The position numbers and the translations under genes were made by a program. From Symsagittifera roscoffensis (lineage: Eukaryota; Xenacoelomorpha; Acoela; Convolutidae): a stretch of 64,000 bases of DNA. The notes beneath the pieces are model-generated. The model searched no databases. It saw nothing but the letters and a program-made list of their open reading frames with translations, and was not told the origin of the DNA. Of this stretch, positions 26,776 to 36,105 are shown one piece after another; within the stretch, counting starts at the first letter, position 1; each line of letters begins with the position of its first letter. The DNA lies in assembly GCF_963678635.1 (NCBI RefSeq), contig NW_026971265.1, positions 1-64,000 of the forward strand. The letters are read 5' to 3'.

Positions 26776-29197
26776 CACCTCAAGGATATATATTTTTTCT
26801 TCACAATTTTTGCCAATTTTTTCAGCGTTTTTTCTCATCTTGGCCTGGTTGGTTGATGATGTGTCTACTTACAATGTCTGCTTTTTGACAGCACGCCATA
26901 TGTATTGAGTCCCAATTGAACGCACATAACAATGGAATTGCTGCATGCTAATCCATACGCATGCAGCTAAAAAGCAGGTTATTTTGTTGAGGTTTTTTTA
27001 TATTTACTGAATTCAGCATATATGCTTCATTATCTAGCCGTATGACTCCACACACAAAATTTTTTCAAAAACCTTCTAAGGTCCATCTATATGTTAAGGG
27101 AAAACTAAGATGTTAGTTCTTTTTGAGAAACACTGAGGAATTTTTTTGGCAAATAAAACGTTATCTAAGCTTTTATTTTTAAATTTTGATGTAGTCAATT
27201 GTTGCTCTTCTAATTTGTTCTTATGTTTTTGATTTAATTAAAATCCTCCAGAAGTCGAACAAATTTAATGCTTAGGATCAGGGCAGATCTAGGATTTTCT
27301 CGAGGGGAGGGGGGCTTCTTTTCAAAAAAATTTCGAAAATTTTAACGACCTTTTTTTTAGGTCGAACAAATTGATTTTCCGAGCACTCCTAAAGCAGTAA
27401 AAAGATCCTGTTTGGGCCAAATTTTCTAAGCCGCAGGCAAACTTTAAAAAAAAACAGGTAAAAAAAGCCGTTTTTGGGCACTTTTTGGAAAAATTTGACA
27501 AAAAATTGCGTTTTTTGGCGCGCGCTCCCCCTCAAGGTTAGTGTATATTGGCGCCGAAGACGCCTTTAGAAAAATTTTAGGGTCGGTCGGCAAAAAATGG
27601 ATTTCTTAAAAAGTACCAAAGGGGGACCCTTTGGGTTGGCTGGGGGTCGAATCCCTGAGAGGAAGGCGTCCCCCCCTAAATCCGCCTCTAATTAGGATTC
27701 TTTCAAGCAATAACTCCAACTGAAGTAGTAGAATAGTCAAAAAAAAAGTTGAACGCTATGTTTTTTGGTGGTTAGTCGAAGTGCACCGGTAACAGGTCAG
27801 ACATGAGTGCACTCAAGCTCATGAATTGAGAACTCACGCAGGGAAAGCAGCCATGTCTGAGTGCAAATCTGTTTGAAGGTTTTTTAGGCCAATGACAATA
27901 AATTATGTCGCCAGAAGTTGCGAATAAGTTCAGTTTCCTGCATCGTTGTTCAGAGATTGCAAGCATTATAAGCTTGGTAGGTTTCTTTGCATTATGGATT
28001 ATTGGATACTTTTTGAGTTCGTAACTTGAATAGCTTTGTTCTTGTACAAATTGTATCGCCCCCAAAAAAAGGTGAAAACATCTGTTAATCAGCCTTCTCT
28101 GAATTTGTTTTTTGGTTCTAAGTCGCTTGCGGGTACCAGGAAAAATACGTATAGCAGCAAAAAACAGAACTTCCGTGGTACCCTACCATTTTTCTCATTT
28201 TTTAACCTACTAGTGAAAAGTGATATTCAATTATTTGGTTCAAGGAAGCTTATTTGTCATAAATGATTTGTTACAAGTAGCGAAATTTTTTCTTTTGTAC
28301 TCTATATGGCCTTTGTGGGGGATAATTTTAGCAAAAAATCTCAAATTTTAGAAAAAAAAAATTTTCATTTTGTTTTGTCACATTTAATTTTTTATGTTAA
28401 TACTGCTCCATAAACCTTAAAAGACAATCAGAACATTCAAGGCTTCACTCTGAATGTTTATAGAGCATGTGGCGATGATTTTTACAAAAAACGGCGTGTG
28501 GGGGATGATTTTCACAAAAAAAATATCAAATTTTAGAGGAAAAATATCATTTTACTTTATTAAATTCAATTTTTCTATGTTAATACTGCTGCATAAACCT
28601 GAAAAGGCAGTCGGAACATTCAGGGTTTTGCCTTGATACAAGCATTCTTGTTGTTATTTAGCTCATTGACACTGAAAAACTCAAACCAAAAAAATATCTG
28701 AAATTTATCTTTCGTCCGTCCCATAAACGCACTAATTCTCGAGAGAGAAAGTTCAATAGTTAAGTTTTCAAACTGAACTAGTGCAATATACAAAAATACA
28801 GATACAAATGAAAAATTATTTTTAGGAGTATAAAAATCTGTTTGCATCTGAATTTAAAAAATGAATTTAAATTCGCCTTAAAAAGAAGTTAAAAAAGTTA
28901 AAAAGAGATCTTGTAACAAACAGTCGTATCAGCAGAAATGACGGAGAGACGAAGGCGGCTCCGACTGACGAAAACCAAAAAATTGAATCGAACCAAAAAC
29001 ATGTTATAATTTTTTTTGAAACGCTCAAAATTTTTTTATTGTTCTGGTCATTAAAAAGGGGGAGAGACTTCGAATTCGGTTAAGATTGAGTTCTTTCTTT
29101 TTCTAATTTTCGTTATTTCTGATTTTTTGTCGGCTTATTCAGGCGCAAACGGCTTATTTATGCTTAAGTTAAGCCGTGCAAATTTATTATTACCCTT

Positions 29198-29510
29198 AAA
29201 ATTATTTTAAGGAGTTTGCTTGTGCCATTTTGGAAATCAAAATTTGTGCCATTTTGGAAATTGCCATTTTGGAAATCAAATTTTTACGCTTTTTTTCGTT
29301 TTTCTTTTCAAATTTACACAAAAACGGTTTTATAATTTGCAAGTTAAAATATTTTGTCGAATATGCCTAGGTCTTAGAAAGTTTTTTTTTGTAGTTATTA
29401 GGAGTATGGTCGGAATAATTTGTGCTACGTGCACAGTAATCGGCTATCCTTGTTTTTTTTTAAAAATTGATATAACCTGAAATAGTTTTTATTCCCAGCT
29501 GATATATAGT
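29198..29510. repeat. S module, copy 1
   Basis: This is a module of about 310 bp, with copies at 34548-34860 and 51562-51869. It begins with three close repeats of GCCATTTTGGAAAT and ends GCTGATATATAGT. Element B is inserted exactly at its end in copies 1 and 2, and copy 3 is uninterrupted. Confidence 0.8.
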
Positions 29511-29807
29511 TGTGATATCCCTTAGCTGCGTAGCGTGTTGAGGAACAAAAGTAAGAGAGATACTGTAAATTTACTGTTGTTGATCTTATCTTTTTCTGAA
29601 GTTAGGAGCTGAGATTGGTTACTGTTTTTCAGCATGAGATATGATAACTCTGACCAATTCAACCTTAACGTTAAGCAAACATCGAATGACCTTGACCACT
29701 TATATAATAATAACGTAATAGATATAGTTAGCACATATGGTTACTGCAGATGCAGTAGTTAGCAAACTGTCCTCAAGGTTGTGTACTACAGATGCTGCAA
29801 TACCACA
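29511..29807 (-). repeat. 3' LTR of B1
   Basis: This 297-bp LTR runs TGTGATATCC...ATACCACA on the plus strand. It shares with the B2 left LTR three variants that the B2 and B3 right LTRs lack. It is preceded by ATAGT. Confidence 0.85.
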
Positions 29808-29942
29808 TTACCCCTGGGACCAAATAAAATTTTATCTAATACGTTTAAAATTTTATAAATAACAATAATATGAGTTTTCAGCTCAGTTTCTTGTGGTGCC
29901 ATTGTTGCATGACTGTTTTTCCTTTTGAGTTTATTTTAACTA

Positions 29943-30725
29943 TCAGTTTTTCTTCTCTGTTTCTTTTTTCTTGATTTCTAATGGCACTTTCCATTGAGTA
30001 CTCCATGGCTGTGTCGTTTCCAAGGCGGCATACCCAAATTTTATTCTAAATAAGTGGCGTTCTAGAAGCTTCAAACGGGTCTCCATTGGGTTATTTTTGT
30101 CTGTTTTTACATTCGCCAGACCAGATCGGTACTGCTCTAAGGCCATTTCGTTAGTGGCTGCCTCGTCGTCTGCGCAAATATATTTGACCGAGTGTTTCAC
30201 GGGGCTACCCAATCTTTTAGGCCCCTGACTTTTCGTGGTTCGTTTACTGCGCCTGACATTTGTGCCTCCTTGATCGTCAACCACTGATTCGTCCGAAATT
30301 CCTGACGGAGATCCAAGTTCACCTTCATTTTGATCTGCCACCCTGGATTTGGTGATCTCATCCGCTGTCCTTTGCAGACCTCTAGTCAGCACTTGATCGG
30401 CTAGGCTTTGCCATTCTTCCTCCTCCATGTCTTGTTTCTGGAACGCATTCAAGATTGAACCAGGTGACGTGTCTCTTGTTATGCGCTTCCTAGAAGGTAC
30501 ACTTTTGGTGCCCGAACTGCCTGCACGATCAGCTTGATCTGCATCTGGTTGTTTTGGATTAATAATTTCTTCTGCTGCTATCGCAGCTTTCTTTTTTTCT
30601 TTACCCTTGTTTTTGAGTGTTTGGTCTCTTTTATCTCGTGATTCCCCTATTGGGTTTAGCGCCACCTGTTCTTGTGTCTTGGGGCTTTGCTCGCTTGCCC
30701 CAAAGCCCCAAGACCGAGCAATCAA
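29943..30725 (-). CDS. ORF2 of B1, AUG-less, 260 codons
   Basis: This is nearly identical to the B2 ORF2 at 35293-36075. The first codon of the frame used here is TTG; the first ATG lies about 100 codons in. The product is highly charged (Lys/Glu/Asp/Arg) with a basic RRSKR patch and no recognised domain. It lies directly after the pol stop. In B1 its supply by pol frameshifting is moot, because pol is broken upstream. Confidence 0.5.
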   Translation of the reverse strand: MIARSWGFGASEQSPKTQEQVALNPIGESRDKRDQTLKNKGKEKKKAAIAAEEIINPKQPDADQADRAGSSGTKSVPSRKRITRDTSPGSILNAFQKQDMEEEEWQSLADQVLTRGLQRTADEITKSRVADQNEGELGSPSGISDESVVDDQGGTNVRRSKRTTKSQGPKRLGSPVKHSVKYICADDEAATNEMALEQYRSGLANVKTDKNNPMETRLKLLERHLFRIKFGYAALETTQPWSTQWKVPLEIKKKETEKKN

Positions 30726-30755
30726 GCGAGATTGGGCTTTGCTCGCTTGATTGCT
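30676..30755 (-). promoter_or_regulatory. Twin perfect hairpins at pol end (B1)
   Basis: This is the same double 14-bp hairpin structure as in B2 at 36026-36105, with no change. Confidence 0.6.
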
Positions 30756-30792
30756 AAGTTGAGTCCCCCGCCGACCGGTGTGTCACGTGATG

Positions 30793-31350
30793 TTACGACC
30801 GCCTCGCTGTTTTGGAATAATTCTTTCGTCTGTTCTCTCGATGTATTTCAGTCCTCCTCTTCCGATAGCGTGTCTTCCAAGAGTTCGTCGTCTTTCTTCT
30901 GGTGTTTGCTTTTTGGCTCCTCCAGTGGGCTTTTGGCCTTCTCCTTCTGATTTGTCCCCCCCCCTTGGGTGATTGCGTAGGAGAACATTGTAACTTCACC
31001 AGATCACTTTTTCTGTAGACTGCTCCTGCAGCTGTTGTCACTGTCTTGGGTGAATCGAAAGCGACCTTCCCCTTGAATGGCTTTGTCAGTGCTGCTCCAC
31101 TTCTCCTCGTTTCGTCCCTGCGGCTGAGGTTTTGGCTGTTCCATTCCGACCCCTTTGGTTTGTCCTCTACAAATCCTTTTTCCCATGAGTAGAGTAACTC
31201 CTTCCTCAGTTCAGGGTCGATTGTACTTGTGGTATCTACTAGTTGTGAGAGGCTGGGTCCGTCATATCTGCGTCGCTCTGCGTTCCAGTCCGCATTCGCC
31301 TCCAACAAGTTCCGTAGAGTTCTTGCTCTGTTCCTCTCCTGAGTTGTCAA
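30793..31350 (-). pseudogene. B1 pol fragment, C-terminal region
   Basis: The first ~130 residues match the B2 polyprotein near its C-terminus. A one-base difference in a C-run (9 versus 10) then shifts the frame and replaces the native end with an Arg-rich tail. Its upstream end is set by the 10-bp deletion near 31541. Confidence 0.75.
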
Positions 31351-31505
31351 ACTGGCTTGTTTGAATAGGGGGCTGACCTCTCTGCTTTTCTGCCCCTTTT
31401 TTACAATGTTTAGTGAGTCCCGAGATTGGTCAATCCTTTTCTTGAGTTGACTTGCGGTTAGGGCCGACCTCTCCAGATGCTGTTTATCTAAATTATCAGA
31501 GAATT

Positions 31506-33791
31506 CTACAAATTTATCTCGTATAACTTTAAATTCCGTCTACCGAAGTGTGCTTCAAACGGTGATTTCTGTATGGTCTTTTGTTTTATCCACCGCATGT
31601 CCCTAATGATTGTACTGAGGCATAGTTTTATTGACTTTACATTCTCTTCCAGTAACATCACCCCCAAGCGCCTTTTAATGGTTTGAATTGTTCTCTCTAC
31701 TAAGCCACACCCGCGGTGGTCACCCACCGGGCAGAACTTTTGTTCTATATTGTGTTCAAGACAGAATTTTTTCATGGCTTTTCCTTTGAATCCGGAAAAT
31801 TGGTCGGTTTTTATCGATTCTGGTATGCCGTGTGTATCTATGAATGACCTTAGAAATTTTATGGTCGATTTTCCCCCCGTTGATTTTGTTACTTTCACCG
31901 ATGGAAACTTTGAAAACTGATCAATTGCTACCAATAAGTAGATTTTCTTTCCTTTATGATCTTCTAAAGGTCCTGCGTAATCTAACTGAATTTCCTGCCC
32001 TGGCTGCGATAGCAGTGGCAGTGGTTGTGAAGAATTTTTCGGTAAAATATATTTTGCATTCTTACCATAGCGTGTACATTCTCTACACTCTTCAGCTAGG
32101 TTTACGATATCCTTATGCATGTGTGGCCACCACAAATAATTTGACACGTCAATCATGGCCTCCTGCCCCGGATGTCCTCTATGGATGCGCTTCAACACTG
32201 CTTGGCGCAACTGAGCTGGTACTGCTATCCTGTTATCTACGAGAATGCAACCGTCGACTACTGAGAGTTGGTTCCACAGCGGGTTTGTATATGGGCCCAT
32301 AAGCTCAAATCCTGCCCGATCCTTCCTCTCTATTACGCGACGTAATCGGTCCATCCACACATCCTCCGATATGAGTTCGGCCAACAGCGTTTTATCGAAT
32401 AGTTTCGATAAGCTAAAGCTTCCGGTGTCTCCTACGTCTGCTAATGCGCTTTCCAATTGTATTTGCCGTTCGTTAATTCTTTTCGAAGGTTGTACTTCGC
32501 TCACTTCCGGACCTAGATCGTCATCCTCCGCTGTTAAGTCCACCTCTATGATTGATTTCGTTGGTGAACCTCTCGGGCTGCTGGTTACCATCTGCGTCAT
32601 TGCTTCTAGATCTCTGATGTTTCCTGGTAGCTCTTGATCCTTACTGACTAGGTCCCAAATCGATAGCAAATTTTTCGTTTCCTCAGCGTCTTGGTTCCAT
32701 ATTGCTGCCCGTGCAGTACAACTGTCCTCGTCAAAGCTGTCTTCCGTTCTATCTAGAGTTCCTCTTCTAATTCGACATGTTCGATGGAATGTAGTCTCGG
32801 TTAATTCTGCTTCTGCTACTTGATCGTTCTCCTCCTGTGTCCTACAGTCTCCTATTCTCACTGTCTTCTTCTTTATCTTTCCCTCCTCCATTTTTTCTGA
32901 GTTTATTTTTCTGTTTTTGACTAGATTAACCGACTGAATTGCTCTATTGAAATTGACAAGAGTGTTTTTCTGAATCAACACGTTCTTGTCAGTCAAAAAA
33001 TCTGAATGCTCACCGTGCTCGTTCCGGTCGAGCTTTGTTCGGTTTTTGACCGTTTTGTTGCTATAGCAACTACGCCTGGATGTTAGCAACCTATCTTCTC
33101 TTGTCTGTTTTTGAGAATATTCTAGAACCTTTTTGCTCTGAATTGTTGCATTCGTATCATTCAGTCGACTGTATAAACAGTCGAGTGCTCTATGAAAGCA
33201 CTCAATTGAAGTGACTACAAATTTTTCATCCAATTTTGTTTCCGGCCAAGGTTCTCCGGTTGGTTCTCTAGATAGATAATCTACTATCCCCATATCCTTT
33301 CCTGGAATATGGACAATTTTGAATTGATATGGCAGTAATCTATCCACCCACCTTGTTAATCTAGACTGATATGTTTTGTTAGACCTGTTGCCTTCTAAGG
33401 CAGATGTTAGTGCCTTATGATCAGTAACTATTACAAATTCTTTTCCTAATAAGTAATGTTTGAAACGATCCACTGCCCATACCACTGCTAGCAGTTCAAG
33501 CTCATTGGTAGAATACTTTTTTTCTTGATTGTTAAGATAGCGCGACGCGAATGAAATCGGAACCCATTCGTTCTTTTCCGTCTGTTGCTCTAAAGATGCC
33601 CCTAGTCCACTATGGCTTGCATCACACTTGACCCGAGTATCTCTATTCGGATCGCAATAATTCAGCTTAACAATGTTTGCTACCGCTTTTTTGATTTCTT
33701 CGAACACCTCATTATGTTCGGTTCCCCATTCGAATTTTTTTACTGGGATTTTAATGTTTTTCAATTTTTTCTTTTCGTTTTCCTCACGCAA
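31506..33791 (-). pseudogene. B1 pol fragment: RNase H and integrase
   Basis: This is the RNase H and integrase portion of pol (DASHSG, VTDHKA, zinc-binding H/H/C/C, D-D-35-E), ending in frameshifted residues at the 10-bp deletion. The integrase first catalytic Asp is followed by Tyr here and by Cys in B2. RT is missing: the N-terminal end abuts the 620-bp deletion, so the fragment cannot encode a working polymerase. Confidence 0.8.
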
Positions 33792-33798
33792 TAATGGT

Positions 33799-34485
33799 CT
33801 AAGTTTTTCTGTCCAAAGCCAGTTTAATTGAATCGTCTTTCTTCACTGTGATGACAATAGGGGCTATGAAAAAATCACTGGTACACTTCTCTAATTTCTG
33901 AATATGGCCTTCTAGTAGTAATTTTTCAATTTCCTTCTCAACTTTTTCTTGCACATGGATAGGTATCCTCCTCCCTTTTTCTTGAATCGGGCAGAGAGGG
34001 TATTTGAATGTTGTGCTCACGACATGATGTACTGATCGTCCTTTTCTATCAAACAATGATTTAAAATCTTCGTAGAATTTTTCTTTCCACGGTTCCGACT
34101 GTTCGCACAGCATGATCTCAAATCGAGATTTCAGTTTTGGAGCGGGTCTTTGTGTAGTGGTTATGCCTACTTTACTTTGTAGGTCTAACCCTAAAATACA
34201 CCGCGTCCTTCGTTCAGTTATCAAAAACGTAGCCTCTTGGACTTCCCAGCCAGCGGATCTTATGTTTGCCTTCACCGCCCCCAATATTGCTATTGGTTTT
34301 TTATTATAGTCAACGAATTGTGCTGGTGAGTACAATTTTTCAGCTGGAGTAAATTGTATTTTTCCTGATGAATCTAGAATTTGTTTTGCCACTGTCCAAT
34401 TTATAAATGAAATTGGGCTACCGGTGTCCACGGTCATATTTATTATCTGATTATCAATTCGAATTAGAGCCTTCAGTGATTTCAT
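33799..34485 (-). pseudogene. B1 protease and RT N-terminal fragment
   Basis: This holds the aspartic protease (DTGSP) and the start of RT, ending abruptly at the 620-bp deletion join. The gag region upstream is absent because the copy stops near 34535. Confidence 0.8.
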
Positions 34486-34547
34486 CCTTCCTGATGATGA
34501 GTCTTTCCGTATGTCAATCTTTTTCGTTTCTAGGAGTTTGCTTGCTA

Positions 34548-34860
34548 GGAGAATTATTTTAAGGAGTTTGCTTGTGCCATTTTGGAAATCAAAATTTGTG
34601 CCATTTTGGAAATTGCCATTTTGGAAATCAAATTTTTACGCTTTTTTTCGTTTTTCTATTCAATTTTACACAAAAATGGTTTTATAATTTGCGACCTAAC
34701 ATATTTTGTCAAATTTGCCTAGGTCTCAGAAAGTTTTTTTTGTAGTTATTAGGAGTATGGTCGGATTAATCGGTGCTACGTGCACAGTAATCGGCTATCC
34801 TTGTTTTTTTTTGAAATTGATATAACCTGAAATAGTTTTTATTCCCAGCTGATATATAGT
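34548..34860. repeat. S module, copy 2
   Basis: This copy lies between the broken end of B1 and the 3' LTR of B2. It ends with ATAGT, the left target-site duplication of B2. A tandem duplication with copy 1 is indicated by the constant ~5,350-bp offset running through S1+B1 and S2+B2. Confidence 0.8.
34856..34860. repeat. Target-site duplication, left (B2)
   Basis: ATAGT immediately precedes the left LTR of B2 and is repeated at 42074-42078. The unoccupied paralogous site at 51865-51869 has a single ATAGT. Confidence 0.85.
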
Positions 34861-35157
34861 TATGATATCCCTAAGCTGCGTAGCGTGTTGAGGAACAAAA
34901 GTAAGAGAGATACTGTAAATTTACTGTTGTTGATCTTATCTTTTTCTGAAGTTAGGAGCTGAGATTGGTTACTGTTTTTCAGCATGAGATATGATAACTC
35001 TGACCAATTCAACCTTAACGTTAAGCAAACATCGAATGACCTTGACCACTTATATAATAATAACGTAATAGATATAGTTAGCACATATGGTTACTGCAGA
35101 TGCAGTAGTTAGCAAACTGTCCTCAAGGTTGTGTACTACAGATGCTGCAATACCACA
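34861..35157 (-). repeat. 3' LTR of B2
   Basis: This copy is 297 bp. Its outer end reads TATGATATCC where other copies have TGTGATATCC, a change in the terminal dinucleotide that would hamper renewed integration of this end. Confidence 0.88.
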
Positions 35158-35165
35158 TTCCCCCT
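35158..35165 (-). promoter_or_regulatory. Polypurine tract of B2
   Basis: The sense strand AGGGGGAA sits directly against the 3' LTR, the expected position for plus-strand priming. Confidence 0.7.
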
Positions 35166-35292
35166 GGGACCAAATAAAATTTTATCTAATACGTTTAAAA
35201 TTTTATAAATAACAATAATATGAGTTTTCAGCTCAGTTTCTTGTGGTGCCATTGTTGCATGACTGTTTTTCCTTTTGAGTTTATTTTAACTA

Positions 35293-36075
35293 TCAGTTTT
35301 TCTTCTCTGTTTCTTTTTTCTTGATTTCTAATGGCACTTTCCATTGAGTACTCCATGGCTGTGTCGTTTCCAAGGCGGCATACCCAAATTTTTTTCTAAA
35401 TAAGTGGCGTTCTAGAAGCTTCAAACGGGTCTCCATTGGGTTATTTTTGTCTGTTTTTACATTCGCCAGACCAGATCGGTACTGCTCTAAGGCCGTTTCG
35501 TTAGTGGCTGCCTCGTCGTCTGCGCAAATATATTTGACCGAGTGTTTCACGGGGCTACCCAATCTTTTAGGCCCCTGACTTTTCGTGGTTCGTTTACTGC
35601 GCCTGACATTTGTGCCTCCTTGATCGTCAACCACTGATTCGTCCGAAATTCCTGACGGAGATCCAAGTTCACCTTCATTTTGATCTGCCACCCTGGATTT
35701 GGTGATCTCATCCGCTGTCCTTTGCAGACCTCTAGTCAGCACTTGATCGGCTAGGCTTTGCCGTTCTTCCTCCCCCATGTCTTGTTTCTGGAACGCATTC
35801 AAGATTGAACCAGGTGACGTGTCTCTTGTTATGCGCTTCCTAGAAGGTACACTTTTGGTGCCCGAACTGCCTGCACGATCAGCTTGATCTGCATCTGGTT
35901 GTTTTGGATTAATAATTTCTTCTGCTGCTATCGCAGCTTTCTTTTTTTCTTTACCCTTGTTTTTGAGTGTTTGGTCTCTTTTATCTCGTGATTCCCCTAT
36001 CGGGTTTAGCGCCACCTGTTCTTGTGTCTTGGGGCTTTGCTCGCTTGCCCCAAAGCCCCAAGACCGAGCAATCAA
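35293..36075 (-). CDS. ORF2 of B2, AUG-less, 260 codons, charged protein
   Basis: This frame is open immediately after gag-pol and in the -1 register to it. It overlaps the 3' end of gag-pol by roughly 54 nt (open from about 36128), and its first ATG lies about 100 codons in, so expression as a frameshift extension of Pol is the simplest reading. The product is rich in Lys, Glu, Asp, Arg and Ser, with a basic RRSKR patch at about residues 160-170 and an amphipathic C-terminal third. No domain recognised. Conservation between B1 and B2 reflects duplication only. Confidence 0.55.
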   Translation of the reverse strand: MIARSWGFGASEQSPKTQEQVALNPIGESRDKRDQTLKNKGKEKKKAAIAAEEIINPKQPDADQADRAGSSGTKSVPSRKRITRDTSPGSILNAFQKQDMGEEERQSLADQVLTRGLQRTADEITKSRVADQNEGELGSPSGISDESVVDDQGGTNVRRSKRTTKSQGPKRLGSPVKHSVKYICADDEAATNETALEQYRSGLANVKTDKNNPMETRLKLLERHLFRKKFGYAALETTQPWSTQWKVPLEIKKKETEKKN

Positions 36076-36105
36076 GCGAGATTGGGCTTTGCTCGCTTGA
36101 TTGCT
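36026..36105 (-). promoter_or_regulatory. Twin perfect 14-bp hairpins at the pol stop
   Basis: Stem 1 pairs 36026-36039 with 36051-36064 (11-nt loop). Stem 2 pairs 36067-36080 with 36092-36105 (11-nt loop). The loops and stems share a 16-nt direct repeat GGGCTTTGCTCGCTTG (36033-36048 and 36084-36099), so alternative pairings between the two hairpins are possible. The gag-pol stop TGA (36074-36072) lies in stem 2. On the sense strand GGGGGA (36119-36114) lies 8 nt upstream of stem 2, the spacing of a -1 frameshift signal, although C-GGG-GGA is not a canonical slippery heptamer. Confidence 0.7.

Larger units (their letters stand above)
26190..29510. repeat. Repeat unit A, copy A1
   Basis: This non-coding unit recurs at 42600-45642 (A2) and 48521-51869 (A3). 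It contains, in order, a dimeric tRNA-like SINE, an AT-rich tract, a poly-G/GGCGCC dispersed repeat, two tandem ~180-bp modules with the phrase ATACTGCTCCATAAACC, and the S module at its end. A1 keeps about 75 bp near 27570-27645 that A2 and A3 have lost. No gene is seen. Confidence 0.8.
29511..34547 (-). mobile_element. Element B1, truncated Ty3/gypsy copy
   Basis: This is a damaged copy of element B. It keeps the 3' LTR (29511-29807), ORF2 and most of pol but has lost the 5' LTR and the gag N-terminus, ending near 34535. Lesions against B2 are a C-run of 9 versus 10 (about 30956-30964), a 10-bp deletion near 31541, a 620-bp deletion removing most of the RT at 33813 (3 bp of shared GTC), and a polypurine tract changed to AGGGGTAA. 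The last ~18 bp before the S module are a filler sequence. Confidence 0.9.

Noticed and set aside
29220..29275. CRISPR-like array from repeated GCCATTTTGGAAAT
   Set aside because: Only three irregular copies without spacers, in an animal repeat module.
32245..32637. Plus-strand 130-aa ORF in B1 (also 37606-37998 in B2)
   Set aside because: Antisense shadow of the integrase-proximal Pol sequence; copies reflect duplication only.
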